A DNA stretch of 64,000 nucleotides from JBPOHE01 sp052035915 (GTDB lineage Bacteria > Pseudomonadota > Gammaproteobacteria > Chromatiales > Chromatiaceae). The notes below the pieces were generated by a model, which saw only the letters and a list, made by a program, of their open reading frames with translations, was not told where the DNA came from and did not search any database. Shown here piece after piece: positions 25,184 to 34,420 of the stretch (positions are counted from its first letter, which is position 1; each line of letters opens with the position of its first letter). A program made the position numbers and the translations under genes. Location of the stretch: positions 1 through 64,000 of the forward strand of contig JBPOHE010000084.1 of NCBI GenBank assembly GCA_052035915.1, written 5' to 3'.

Positions 25184-25949
25184 AGGGCTTTTACTCGAAG
25201 CCAGGGCGGTCACCAAGCGCTTCGGTGGCCTGGCGGCCCTGGGCGAGGTCTCGCTCGGCATCCATACGGGGGAGATCTACGGCCTCATCGGTCCCAATGG
25301 GGCGGGCAAGACCACCTTTTTCAATTGTCTGACCGGTCTGTATCACCCCGAGGAAGGCGAATTCCTGTTTCAGGGCCGCAGCCTCCAGGGGTTGAAGCCC
25401 CATGCCGTCACCTGTCGTGGCCTCGTCCGCACCTTTCAGAACATCCGCCTCTTCGCCAACATGACGGTGCTGGAAAACGTCATGGTCGGTCGCCACCTGC
25501 GCACCCAGGCCGGGGTGTTCGGGGCGGTGTTCCGCACCAGTGGAACCCGGTCCGAAGAGGCGGATACCCGCGAACGCGCCGCCGCCCTGTTGGACTATGT
25601 GGGCATCGGCTTCCGCGCCCAGCAGACCGCCAAACATCTGCCTTACGGCGATCAGCGGCGGCTGGAGATCGCCCGCGCCCTGGCCACCGAACCCCGCCTA
25701 CTGGCTCTCGACGAGCCGGCCGCCGGGATGAATCCCACCGAGACCCAATCCCTGCGCCAACTCCTGGAGCGTATCCGCGCCGATGGTGTCACCCTGCTGT
25801 TGATCGAGCATGACGTGCGGCTGGTCATGGGGTTGTGCGATCGGGTGGCGGTGCTGGTCTATGGACGCAAGATCGCCGAGGGGACGCCGGCCGAGGTGCA
25901 GCAGGATGCCGGCGTGATCGAAGCCTACCTGGGCGGAACCCTGGCATGA
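25170..25949 (+). CDS. livG: Branched-chain amino-acid ABC transporter ATPase LivG
   Basis: 259 residues. Walker A GPNGAGKTTF, Q-loop region, family signature PYGDQRRLEIARALA in place of the canonical LSGGQ, and Walker B LLALDEPAAGMNP are all present. The variant signature with YG(D/E)QRRLEIARAL is characteristic of LivG. ATG 25170 lies inside the 3' end of livM; an upstream GTG/ATG would add 11 residues. It powers import together with LivF. Confidence 0.93.
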   Translation: MSAAEGLLLEARAVTKRFGGLAALGEVSLGIHTGEIYGLIGPNGAGKTTFFNCLTGLYHPEEGEFLFQGRSLQGLKPHAVTCRGLVRTFQNIRLFANMTVLENVMVGRHLRTQAGVFGAVFRTSGTRSEEADTRERAAALLDYVGIGFRAQQTAKHLPYGDQRRLEIARALATEPRLLALDEPAAGMNPTETQSLRQLLERIRADGVTLLLIEHDVRLVMGLCDRVAVLVYGRKIAEGTPAEVQQDAGVIEAYLGGTLA

Positions 25950-26656
25950 GCCTGCTGGAGATCCGGGGGCTGGAGGTCTGCTACGGCGGGATCCGTGCCG
26001 TCAAGGGCATCGACCTCAATCTCGACCAGGGGGAGACCCTGTGCCTCATCGGCGCCAATGGCGCCGGCAAGACCAGCGTCCTGCGCGCCCTCTCGGGGAC
26101 GCTCGCACCGAGTCGGGGCCGTATTCTCTATGACGGACGGGATATCACCGACACCCCCAGCCATAAACGGGTCGGCCTGGGGATGGCCCTGGTCCCGGAA
26201 GGTCGCGGGGTGTTCGACCGCCTGGGGGTGGAGGAAAATCTCCTCATGGGCGCCTATCTCAGTTCGGACAAGGTCCGCATCGCCGCCGATCTGGCCCGGG
26301 TCTACGAACTTTTTCCCCGCCTTGCCGAACGCCGCCACCAGCAGGGCGGTACCCTGTCCGGCGGTGAACAGCAGATGTTGGCCATCGCCCGCGCCCTCAT
26401 GAGCCGACCGCGCCTGCTCCTGCTCGACGAGCCCAGCATGGGGCTGGCCCCGCTGATGGTGCAGAAGATCTTCGAGACCATCCGCCTCATCGCCGCCGAA
26501 GGGGTGACCCTGCTCCTGGTGGAGCAGAACGCCCACATGGCGCTCGAAGTCAGTCGCCGGGGTTGTGTGTTGGAGACCGGTCTCCTCACCCTCAGCGGCT
26601 CCGCGAGCGCCCTGCTCACCAATCCACAGGTGCGGGCCGCCTATCTCGGTGCCTGA
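25946..26656 (+). CDS. livF: Branched-chain amino-acid ABC transporter ATPase LivF
   Basis: 236 residues. Walker A GANGAGKTSVL, signature LSGGEQQMLAIARAL, Walker B LLLLDEPSMGLAP and H-loop region VEQNAHMAL are present. It overlaps livG by 4 bp and is the last transporter gene of the liv operon. The next gene starts 19 bp later and may read through, although its product is unrelated. Confidence 0.93.
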   Translation: MSLLEIRGLEVCYGGIRAVKGIDLNLDQGETLCLIGANGAGKTSVLRALSGTLAPSRGRILYDGRDITDTPSHKRVGLGMALVPEGRGVFDRLGVEENLLMGAYLSSDKVRIAADLARVYELFPRLAERRHQQGGTLSGGEQQMLAIARALMSRPRLLLLDEPSMGLAPLMVQKIFETIRLIAAEGVTLLLVEQNAHMALEVSRRGCVLETGLLTLSGSASALLTNPQVRAAYLGA

Positions 26657-26675
26657 GTCGCGCCGGGGGGAGATC

Positions 26676-28505
26676 ATGCAACCGATGCGAAGGCTGGTTC
26701 TCGGGCTGGCGTTATTGCTGCTCTATGTGTTCGGGTTGGCGGTCATGGCACCCAAGGGGGTGCCCTTTCTCACCCCCGTCCATTGCGATTTCTATGATTA
26801 CTATATGATCTCCCAGGCGCCCAGCCTGTTGCCGCTCAGCCCGCGGCCCCTGATGATCATATTTCTCAAACTCATCGGCTTCCTGCTCGATTTTCAAGGA
26901 TTGATGATCGTTTTGAATCTCCTGCCATTCATTTTCATTTTGCAGATCATGCGCTTCGCCTCGGTATTGCATGACGGCAGGCTGGATGCCGAATCCCTTC
27001 CGATCTTTGTCTTGCTGGCGGTGTTGTCGCCGAATTTCTATGTGTTGCACGCCCAGGATTTCGGCGGGATTCTGGCTGGAATTCTGTTTCTGGAAGGACA
27101 GATCAGGTTGATGCAATCCGCTTCTCTCCAGGCTGGAGTCCTATCCGCGACCCTTTTCACCGCCTCTTTGTTTACCAAGCCGACCTTCGGTATGGCGATG
27201 ATCCTCGGCAATCTCGTGCTCTGGTTCTTGCAAAGGGAGAATAAGAAGTATCTCTATATTTCGGTGGCCTCCGTGCTGTTGGCGATTTCGGTGCTGATGA
27301 TCGAAAAGTATTTCATCTCCTCGATCTTCATAGATACCGCCAATACATCCAGTCCCTATTTTGTCAGCCTGAACATCCTTGAGAATGTCAAGACGCTACT
27401 CCAGTTTCTGAAGTTATCCTTGCTGCCTTTTCCGCTGCCGCTTCTCCTCGCGGTTCTCATATATGTGTTTGTGGTAATGAAAGGGTCCTCCGCCGCTGCG
27501 GGCGTGTCAGCCGATTCGTCGCTCTCCGGGACCCTGTCGGGATTGATGAAGCATCCCTGGTTCAGGATGTATCTGGTCGCTGTCAGTTTCGGTGTGGCCG
27601 CCATGGCTCCCATGATGCTCATTCCCAATCGCGTACTCCCCATGTATGCCTGGTTCGGTAGTGTATTTTTTCTGCTTCCGCTCCTGACGCCGCGTTTTAT
27701 CGACTGGGGCAGTGGCAGAGCGAGAATGGCGTACAGGCTTCCTCTCTGGCTGATTGCCATCACGATATCCGGCCTTTGGTGGTTGCAGTACGACGGTGAT
27801 TATCGTTTCTACACCAGGGTCCAGGCGAGCAATCATCATATTCAGGCTGGAATAAACACGGTGAGTGATGGACTGACGAGCCCGGAGCGGGTTCTGGTCA
27901 GCGGTATCATTGAGAATCCCTGGCATGTCTTCAGGATCCGCCGTTTTATGGAGCAAGAGGTAGCGGGAAATCTGGACTGGACGGTGATCGGCTATCAATC
28001 GGAGCAGGCATGGTTTCCGACCGATCAGAAGCGTAGTCTTCCCTTCCTGGGCGTCGAACAGGCCTTGGCGTCGCTGGCGGGGTTCGATCGCATCATGACC
28101 TATGATGATCGGGGTGTATTTCGTGGCTTGATCCGGGTGGAAGCCTCCCTGCTGGCGGATAAGGATCTTGCCAGGATCGCCCTGGTATGTCCGGCCTACT
28201 ATCTGAGCGTCAAGGCTCACTCGGATGAGGCGGCGCGGGAAAGGGTCTTGAGGTCGGAGATCACCAAGGTGATCGAATGCTTCGTCAACAAGGGCGAGGC
28301 CGCCCAGGCGCTCGATTTTTTCGGTAGGTTCCAGCGCCATGATAACAACGATCAGTGGTATCACTACTGGTTGGGGCGGGCGTTGGAGCAGGGCGGGAAA
28401 TTCGCGGCGGCGGCGGACCTATACGACCGGGCCTATCGCTTGGAACCATCCCAGTTCTTTCTGCGGGCAAGGGATGGGGCGGCAGCCCGGAAGGGTAAAG
28501 ACTGA
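26676..28505 (+). CDS. Polytopic membrane protein with C-terminal TPR-like tail, function unknown
   Basis: 609 residues. About 9-10 hydrophobic segments fill residues 8-400. The first loop has the acidic/aromatic stretch HCDFYDYYMISQAPSL, in the position of the Asp loop of GT-C glycosyltransferases, which suggests but does not prove a lipid-linked-sugar transferase. The last 200 residues are soluble and end in a TPR-like pair (WYHYWLGRALEQGGKFAAAADLYDRAY). ATG 26676 follows GGGGGGAG. AT content is visibly higher in the middle of the gene than in its neighbours, a possible sign of acquisition. It is convergent with a GT2 gene, which supports a glycan role (inference). Confidence 0.65.
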   Translation: MQPMRRLVLGLALLLLYVFGLAVMAPKGVPFLTPVHCDFYDYYMISQAPSLLPLSPRPLMIIFLKLIGFLLDFQGLMIVLNLLPFIFILQIMRFASVLHDGRLDAESLPIFVLLAVLSPNFYVLHAQDFGGILAGILFLEGQIRLMQSASLQAGVLSATLFTASLFTKPTFGMAMILGNLVLWFLQRENKKYLYISVASVLLAISVLMIEKYFISSIFIDTANTSSPYFVSLNILENVKTLLQFLKLSLLPFPLPLLLAVLIYVFVVMKGSSAAAGVSADSSLSGTLSGLMKHPWFRMYLVAVSFGVAAMAPMMLIPNRVLPMYAWFGSVFFLLPLLTPRFIDWGSGRARMAYRLPLWLIAITISGLWWLQYDGDYRFYTRVQASNHHIQAGINTVSDGLTSPERVLVSGIIENPWHVFRIRRFMEQEVAGNLDWTVIGYQSEQAWFPTDQKRSLPFLGVEQALASLAGFDRIMTYDDRGVFRGLIRVEASLLADKDLARIALVCPAYYLSVKAHSDEAARERVLRSEITKVIECFVNKGEAAQALDFFGRFQRHDNNDQWYHYWLGRALEQGGKFAAAADLYDRAYRLEPSQFFLRARDGAAARKGKD

Positions 28506-28511
28506 GACCGA

Positions 28512-29543
28512 TCAGGGCAAGCGGCCAAGCGCCATCACCCTTGGCTCCCCGGCCTGGGGATCTCGCAAACGGGCGCTCCTCCCCAGCAGAAAATCCCGGT
28601 AAGCACGCCACAAGGGTGAGAACAGGGATCTTCGACCCTTGAGCAGGTACACCAAGGATTTGCCAGCCAATCTCAGCCCGGCGACCAGGGGTAACAGCCA
28701 GGGATGATGACGCCTGGTGTAGAGGAGGGTGCTCAGGTTTTCGTGATAGGCGGCCAGCTGAGATTCCTCGCCTTTGACTGTCGAGCGTCCGCCGGTGCTG
28801 GAGCCGCCCTGGTGATAGACCAGGCTGTCCCGACACCAGCCGAGGCCATGGCCCGCTTGCTGGAGTCGCCGACAGAGATCCAGTTCCTCGTAGTAGAGAA
28901 AGAAGTCCTCGTTGAAGAGCCCTACCCGGCGCAAGGCCGAGGTGCGCAGCAGCATGGCCGCTCCCCCCACATAATCGAGTCGGACCCGGGTCTCATCCGT
29001 CGCCAGCACCTGTGACAGTGGAGTACCGGCCAGACAGGGTCGCATGAGGCTGGTGAGTGGTTGGTATCGGCAACCGCCGGCGTATTGCACCAGGTCCCGC
29101 TGGTAATGATCCACCAGGGTGCTGCCGACGGCGCCCAGTCCGGGTTCCCCGTCCGCCATGGCGAGCAGGGCGTCCAGAGCCCCGGGGGCGACCTGGGTAT
29201 CGTTGTTGAGTACCCAGATCCAGTCGAAGCGCCCATCCGCCAGGGCGAATCTCAGACCAACATTGTTTCCCGCCGCATAGCCCAGATTGCCGCCGTTGGC
29301 GATGAGGGCGAAATTCCAATCGCCGCCTTGAGGTTGAAGCCCTTGTTCCCTCGCCCAGGCGAGCAGGCGTGGGATGGAATCGTCCGTCGAGCCGTTGTCG
29401 CACACCACCAGGGCAGCCAGACCACTGGCCAGATCCGGTCTGAGCGAATCCAGGCAGGCGAGGCTGTCTTCCGCCCGGTTCCAATTCAGCACCAGGAGGC
29501 AGACCCTGGGCTGGTTCGCTCCATGGCTCGATCGGGGATTCAT
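28512..29543 (-). CDS. Family 2 glycosyltransferase (rhamnosyltransferase-like)
   Basis: 343 residues from ATG 29543; an in-frame GTG at 29633 would add 30 Pro-rich residues. A GT-A fold is indicated by VCLLVLNWNRAEDSLACL, VCDNGSTDDSI, NLGYAAGNNVGL and the metal-binding WVLNNDTQVAPGAL (DxD-like NDT). The acceptor helix segment FFLYYEELDLCRRLQQAGH carries the usual ED catalytic base. This is the WbbL/RfbF-like group of rhamnosyltransferases. It ends 6 bp from the convergent membrane-protein gene. Confidence 0.88.
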   Translation of the reverse strand: MNPRSSHGANQPRVCLLVLNWNRAEDSLACLDSLRPDLASGLAALVVCDNGSTDDSIPRLLAWAREQGLQPQGGDWNFALIANGGNLGYAAGNNVGLRFALADGRFDWIWVLNNDTQVAPGALDALLAMADGEPGLGAVGSTLVDHYQRDLVQYAGGCRYQPLTSLMRPCLAGTPLSQVLATDETRVRLDYVGGAAMLLRTSALRRVGLFNEDFFLYYEELDLCRRLQQAGHGLGWCRDSLVYHQGGSSTGGRSTVKGEESQLAAYHENLSTLLYTRRHHPWLLPLVAGLRLAGKSLVYLLKGRRSLFSPLWRAYRDFLLGRSARLRDPQAGEPRVMALGRLP

Positions 29544-29665
29544 GGCTGGGGAGGTTTCCGGTCCATCTGGGGGCAAGCGATATGGTTGGGTGTCGGGCGC
29601 CGGGATTATTCCCAAAGCTGTTGCTGAGACCACGGACCTATCCGGGAGCTATATTCGCCTGAAGC

Positions 29666-29776
29666 GGCTCCGGGCATCGACCGAAAATGGCCATTTTTGT
29701 TCTTCTATAGAGAACAATTACGGCAATATTGTTCTCCATAAGAGAACGAAAACCGGGTAAAAGCGCCCAGGCCCGG
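29666..29776 (-). repeat. Palindromic intergenic element, copy 3 of 6
   Basis: Read on the minus strand it starts CCGGGCCTGGGCGC and ends TTTTCGGTCGATGCCCGG plus AGCC. Hairpins GTTCTCTTATGGAGAAC and GTTCTCTATAGAAGAAC are separated by a 15-nt AAT...ATT spacer. It lies only 3 bp after the stop codon of the ubiI-like gene and in the same orientation, so it is certainly transcribed if that mRNA is not ended earlier. Confidence 0.9.
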
Positions 29777-29779
29777 CGC

Positions 29780-31003
29780 CTATTTCCAGATCGGGGAATC
29801 CGGGTCAGCCTCCCGGGCGAGGCGCGGCAATTCTCCGACCAGACCCATGGCCCGCCGCATCAGGGCGTATTTGAGGACTGGAGTCGTATCGGTCAGATCC
29901 AGACCCCAGTTACGCAACCAGGGCACCGGGGCCGGTCGGGCGGAGAAGAGGCGCAGGAAGGCCTCCATGGCCGCCTGCATGAGCAGATTGTCGCCCTTGC
30001 GCGCAAGTTCATAGCCTCGCAGGCTGGTGAGGGAGCCGATGGAGCGGCGCCGCGAGCGCGCCCGCATCAAGGTATCCGTCAGGGCGGTGGCATCCAGCAG
30101 ACCGAGATTCACCCCCTGGCCGGCCAGGGGATGAATACTGTGGGCGGCATCGCCCACCAGCGCCAACCCGGGCTGGACATAAGTCTCCGCATGCCGCAAA
30201 GCCAGCGGGAAGAGCGCCCGCGGACCCACGGCCAGCACCTCGCCGAGAATCTGTTCCGATGCCTGGGTCAGCTCGCGGCAAAAGGCGTCCGCCTCCAGCC
30301 TGAGCAGCCGTTCGGCATCCTCGGGGCTGGTCGACCAGACGATGGAGCAGCGCCCATCGGCGAGGGGCAGCAAGGCGAGGGGGCCGCTCGGCAGAAAGCG
30401 CTGCCGGGCGGTCTCCCGATGGGGTTCCCGGGTGCCCACATTGGCGACCAGGGCCTGCTGATCGTAGGACCAACCGCGTACCTTGATGCCGGCCAGCTCC
30501 CGCACCCTGGACCGGGCCCCATCGGCGCCGACGACCAGGGCGGCCTCGATGGATGAACCATCGGCGAGTTCGAGTCTCCCCGGCGACAGGCCGGTTACTT
30601 GCGCCGGACACAAGAGCTTTACATTCGACATCGACTCCAGTCGTTCCCAGAGGGCCAACTGGATGACGCGATTCTCGATGATGTGACCGAGATCCGGCTC
30701 GCCGATCTCCGCGGCATCGAACTGGAGGCTTCCTGTACCGGCGGCGTCCCAGACGAACATGTGCCGATAGGGGCTGACCCCGAGTTCGAGAAGGCGTTTC
30801 CAGACGCTGAGGTGGCGCAGGATGCGCTCGCTGGCCCGGGAGATGGCCGAGACGCGGTTGGCGATCTCTCCTTCCGGCCAGAGTCTTTGGGGCTCCCTGG
30901 CCTCCACCAGGGCCACCGCGAAACCTTCCTGGGCCAGGGCGCAACCGAGGGCGGCGCCGACCATGCCGCCACCCACGACGACGACATCGGAACCAGCCGT
31001 CAT
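29780..31003 (-). CDS. ubiI: UbiH/UbiF/VisC-family FAD monooxygenase (UbiI-like)
   Basis: 407 residues. N-terminal FAD-binding VVVVGGGMVGAALGCALAQEG (GxGxxG-type), mid-protein VVGADGARSRVRELAGI (DG motif) and VGDAAHSIHPLAGQGVNLGLLDA (GD motif) define aromatic hydroxylases of ubiquinone synthesis. By position after ubiH it corresponds to visC/ubiI, which introduces the C5 hydroxyl. It overlaps ubiH by 4 bp and is last in the ygfB-pepP-ubiH-ubiI operon. The exact ring position is assigned by synteny only. Confidence 0.85.
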   Translation of the reverse strand: MTAGSDVVVVGGGMVGAALGCALAQEGFAVALVEAREPQRLWPEGEIANRVSAISRASERILRHLSVWKRLLELGVSPYRHMFVWDAAGTGSLQFDAAEIGEPDLGHIIENRVIQLALWERLESMSNVKLLCPAQVTGLSPGRLELADGSSIEAALVVGADGARSRVRELAGIKVRGWSYDQQALVANVGTREPHRETARQRFLPSGPLALLPLADGRCSIVWSTSPEDAERLLRLEADAFCRELTQASEQILGEVLAVGPRALFPLALRHAETYVQPGLALVGDAAHSIHPLAGQGVNLGLLDATALTDTLMRARSRRRSIGSLTSLRGYELARKGDNLLMQAAMEAFLRLFSARPAPVPWLRNWGLDLTDTTPVLKYALMRRAMGLVGELPRLAREADPDSPIWK

Positions 31004-32226
31004 GTCGGTTTCCCCTCCCGGACGGGGGCCACCTCCGGGAGCAGGGGCCGATCCAGGCCCATGAAGCGACGGGTGACGAGCGGTTTGATCAGCGGGCAGA
31101 GATCGAAGCCGAACAAGCCCAGGTTGCGCAGCAGCCGCACCGGCAAAGCGGGGTGGCTGAAGAGCCGCACCATGGTGTCGGTAATCCGGGCCAAATCCCC
31201 CTGATCCTGGCGGCGATTGGTTTCGTATCTCAGGAGCACGGCGGGATCACCCGGGTCATCACCCTGTCGCCGGGCCTCGCGCAGCACCTTGGCCAGGACG
31301 GCGACGTCCCTCAGCCCCAGATTGAAACCCTGGCCGGCCACCGGATGCAGGGTGTGGGCCGCATTGCCGATCAGCAGGATACGGGGACGCGCCTGTTCCT
31401 CGACCAAGACCTGCCGCAAGGGGTAGGCCGAGCGTCGACCGATACGCAGGAATCTTCCCAACCGCTGACCGAAGGCCTGTTGCAGACGGGCCAGGAAGCT
31501 GGCGTCATCCAGGCCCATGAACTCGGGCGCCAGGTCCCGGGGCTGGGTCCAGATCAGGGCGCCATGCTGCTCCGGCAGGGGTAGGATCGCTAACGGACCC
31601 GTGGGCGTAAAGCGCTCGAAGGCCCGGCCCTGATGTGGCCAGGCCGGGCTCAGGTTGGCGACGATGGCGGTCTGGGCATAGTCGATCTCCTGGACGGCGA
31701 TGCCGAGACGACGTCGCACCCAGGAATCCCGTCCATCCGCCGCCACCAGCAGGCGGGTACTGAACCGATGGGCCCCGGCTTCCTTTTGAATTCCGACCTC
31801 GACCCGATCCGGACTTATCTCCAGGTCGGTCAGACGTGCCGGGCAGAAGAGATCCAGCCGCTGTCCCAAGCCTTCCTCCAGACAACGCCCCAGCTCCCGG
31901 GCGGTGGTCACATAGCCGAGGGCCGGGGTTCCTCCGTGGCGATGGCTCAGGCGGGCGGCGCCGAAACAGCCCTGTTCGGAGATATGGATATCGAGGATGG
32001 GTTCGGCCCGGGGGCTGAGCGCGTCCCATACCTCCAGGGCTTCGAGGATGAGGCGGCTGCCCCAGGCCAGGGCGATGGCACGGTCGTCGAAGCTGGGTGA
32101 GGTCGGATCCGTCGGGGACACGGCCTCGACGAGGGCGATCCGCCACCCCAGAGGTGAGAGGGCGCGGGCCAGACTGGCGCCCACCATGCCCCCACCGCAG
32201 ATGAGAAGATCGTAATCCGCTGCCAT
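31000..32226 (-). CDS. ubiH: 2-octaprenyl-6-methoxyphenol hydroxylase UbiH
   Basis: 408 residues. FAD site DLLICGGGMVGASLARALSP, the DG motif VAADGRDSWVRRRLGIAV and the GD motif LIGNAAHTLHPVAGQGFNLGLRDVA are present; the Asn in place of Asp in this last motif is common in UbiH. It catalyses the C1 hydroxylation of the ubiquinone ring at the inner membrane. It starts 5 bp after the pepP stop and overlaps the next flavoprotein gene by 4 bp. Confidence 0.9.
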   Translation of the reverse strand: MAADYDLLICGGGMVGASLARALSPLGWRIALVEAVSPTDPTSPSFDDRAIALAWGSRLILEALEVWDALSPRAEPILDIHISEQGCFGAARLSHRHGGTPALGYVTTARELGRCLEEGLGQRLDLFCPARLTDLEISPDRVEVGIQKEAGAHRFSTRLLVAADGRDSWVRRRLGIAVQEIDYAQTAIVANLSPAWPHQGRAFERFTPTGPLAILPLPEQHGALIWTQPRDLAPEFMGLDDASFLARLQQAFGQRLGRFLRIGRRSAYPLRQVLVEEQARPRILLIGNAAHTLHPVAGQGFNLGLRDVAVLAKVLREARRQGDDPGDPAVLLRYETNRRQDQGDLARITDTMVRLFSHPALPVRLLRNLGLFGFDLCPLIKPLVTRRFMGLDRPLLPEVAPVREGKPT

Positions 32227-32231
32227 AAGCT

Positions 32232-33539
32232 TCAGTGCGCCATCAGGGCTTCGATCTCATGGATACGTTTCGGCACCTCGGCCGTCAGCACCTCGTTGCC
32301 GGTCTTGGTCACCAGCACGTCATCCTCGATGCGGATACCGATGCCCCACCATTTCTCGTCAACCGTCTTGGTGTTGGGAGGGATGTAGATCCCGGGCTCG
32401 ATGGTGGTCACCATGCCGGGCTCGAACATGCGCCATTCGCCGTCCACCTTGTAATCGCCGACATCATGCACATCCATCCCCAGCCAGTGACCGGTTTTGT
32501 GCATATAGAAGGGTTTATAGGCCTCGTCCTGGATCAATTTGCTTACCGATCCCTCCAGTAGCCCGAGTTTCACCAGCCCCTTGGTCAGGGTGGCCACCGC
32601 CGCCTCGTGGGGTTGATGCCAATGATTCCCTGGCTTGACCTGGGCAATCGCCGCCTCCTGGGCCGCCAGGACCAGGGCATAGAGTTCCCGCTGCTCCGGG
32701 CTGAAACGCCCATTGACCGGGAAGGTGCGGGTGATATCCGAGGCGTAGTTTTGATATTCGCAGCCGGCGTCGATCAGGACCAGATCGCCGTTCTTGAGCC
32801 GGTGGCCGTTACTGATGTAGTGCAGTACACAGGCGTTGGCACCGCCGCCGACGATGGGCGAATAGGCCTGGGCCCGGGCGCCGAGGCGGGCGCATTCATA
32901 GACGAAGCCGGCCTCCAACTCATACTCCATCATCCCGGGACGACAGTTGAGCATGAGTTGGCGGTGGGCCTGGGCCGAGATGCTCGCCGCCTTGCGCATC
33001 AGCTTGAGTTCCGCCTGACTCTTGTACAGCCGCATGTCATGCAGGTAATGGTCGAGGGCGACGAATTCGATGGGGCCGCGGACGCCGGTTCTGGCGGCGG
33101 CGCGGAGGCGGTTGACCCAGCCGGCCAGACGGTGATCCAGCTCGGCATTGCAGCCCATGGCGTAATAGACCCTGTCGGTTTGTTCGAGGATAGCGGGCAG
33201 GATGTCGTCGAGTTCACCGATGGGGAAGGATTCGTCGGCCCCATAGGTCTTTACCGCCCCGTTCTGTCCGGCCCGTGGGCCGTCCCAGCGCTCCTTTTCC
33301 TCGTCATGGCCGCGACAAAAGAGGATGAACTCGCCTTGGGGCCGCCCGGTTACCAGCACGGCGATGGCCTCAGGCTCGGGAAAGCCGGTCAGATAGTGGA
33401 AGTCACTGTCCTGCCGATAGGGGAAGTGGACATCACGGTTACGGATCGACACAGAGGCGGCGGGTAGGATGGCCAGGCTCTTGGAACCCATGATCCGCAT
33501 CAGTTGGCGTCGGCGACGCTTGTATTCTTGCGCAACCAT
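32232..33539 (-). CDS. pepP: Xaa-Pro aminopeptidase PepP
   Basis: 435 residues, AMP-binding N-terminal half and pita-bread metalloprotease C-terminal half. Metal ligands are visible in LIDAGCEYQNYASDITRTFP (two Asp), MHKTGHWLGMDVHDVG (His), TIEPGIYIP (Glu) and GIRIEDDVLV (Glu). It removes N-terminal residues before proline. It lies between ygfB and ubiH with gaps of 6 and 5 bp. The length matches E. coli PepP (441). Confidence 0.95.
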   Translation of the reverse strand: MVAQEYKRRRRQLMRIMGSKSLAILPAASVSIRNRDVHFPYRQDSDFHYLTGFPEPEAIAVLVTGRPQGEFILFCRGHDEEKERWDGPRAGQNGAVKTYGADESFPIGELDDILPAILEQTDRVYYAMGCNAELDHRLAGWVNRLRAAARTGVRGPIEFVALDHYLHDMRLYKSQAELKLMRKAASISAQAHRQLMLNCRPGMMEYELEAGFVYECARLGARAQAYSPIVGGGANACVLHYISNGHRLKNGDLVLIDAGCEYQNYASDITRTFPVNGRFSPEQRELYALVLAAQEAAIAQVKPGNHWHQPHEAAVATLTKGLVKLGLLEGSVSKLIQDEAYKPFYMHKTGHWLGMDVHDVGDYKVDGEWRMFEPGMVTTIEPGIYIPPNTKTVDEKWWGIGIRIEDDVLVTKTGNEVLTAEVPKRIHEIEALMAH

Positions 33540-33545
33540 GGGCGA

Positions 33546-34100
33546 TCAACCTTTGCTTCCGGGCAGGCCCAGATCCTGATAGATCAAGAGCGCGGCCACC
33601 CAGGCGAATTCCACTACTTCGGTATAGGCCCCCTCGTCGGCTTCACTGTCCGTCACCCGATCCATGTCCATGTGGGTGATCTCGCTCAGATCCCGCAAGG
33701 CTTCCATGGCTTCGATGGACATCTGATCCTGACGTGCCCCGGCCAGGGCGAGGCCGTACAGCAGACCCTCGCACCAGTCGACGATGGCCTGGGCACGCTG
33801 GGCCAGTGGCGCCTCATTGGGCGGCAGCAGGGGACGGCCGCCGTAGCCTTCTTCCTCCAACTCCTGGGCGATCCGGTTCGACAAGGTCTGGAGTGCCTCA
33901 CGGCAGAGCCTCACCTGGGGATCGGCGGCGGTCTCTGGATCAAACAATTCGTAGAGAAAAGCCGGTTCGATCTCGCGACGACCGGCACACAACAAGCCGA
34001 AGATGACGCCGTGAACCTCCGCCGGTCCGGAGAGGGCGCCCGCCGCGGTCAAGGTCGCGGCCAAGTCTGCGTAAGAGGCGATGACATCAGTGGTAGACAT
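33546..34100 (-). CDS. ygfB: UPF0149 family protein YgfB
   Basis: 184 residues from ATG 34100; an upstream frame to 34166 would add 22 residues that run into the divergent promoter. The all-helical YgfB/UPF0149 fold is indicated by VHGVIFGLLCAGR near the start, WCEGLLYGLALAG and the acidic DSEADEGAYTEVVEFAWVAALL at the end. It is the first gene of the pepP-ubiH operon, the usual gammaproteobacterial order. In Pseudomonas YgfB modulates transcription; that role is not established here. Confidence 0.9.
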   Translation of the reverse strand: MSTTDVIASYADLAATLTAAGALSGPAEVHGVIFGLLCAGRREIEPAFLYELFDPETAADPQVRLCREALQTLSNRIAQELEEEGYGGRPLLPPNEAPLAQRAQAIVDWCEGLLYGLALAGARQDQMSIEAMEALRDLSEITHMDMDRVTDSEADEGAYTEVVEFAWVAALLIYQDLGLPGSKG

Positions 34101-34183
34101 AGACGAGGAAAAGTGTAATAAATTTCGGATAATAGCATACCCCTTCCGATTGACCCCCGATTGCACGCCGATTATATTTCCCG

Positions 34184-34420
34184 ATGATGGAAGAAAACCC
34201 CAAAACCAGACTCGCCGATCTCGAACTTCATCGCCTGGAGCAGAAAGTGGAGGAAATGATCCGCCTCTGTGCCAGGTTGCGTGAGGAAAACCGGACTTTG
34301 CGGACGCAGCAGGAACACCTGGTCAACGAGCGAGCCGCGCTGATCGAAAAGAACGAGATCGCCCGTAACCGCGTCGAGTCGATGCTCACCCGCCTCAAAT
34401 CAATGGAAACCGGATCGTGA
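34184..34420 (+). CDS. Short coiled-coil protein of the TIGR02449 / ZapB-like type
   Basis: 78 residues, almost entirely one coiled coil (LADLELHRLEQKVEEMIRLCARLREENRTLRTQQ...). This small protein is found just upstream of zapA in Chromatiales, Pseudomonas and relatives and is sometimes called ZapB-like. Its GTGA overlap with zapA indicates translational coupling, consistent with a divisome role. Divergent from ygfB. Confidence 0.85.
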   Translation: MMEENPKTRLADLELHRLEQKVEEMIRLCARLREENRTLRTQQEHLVNERAALIEKNEIARNRVESMLTRLKSMETGS

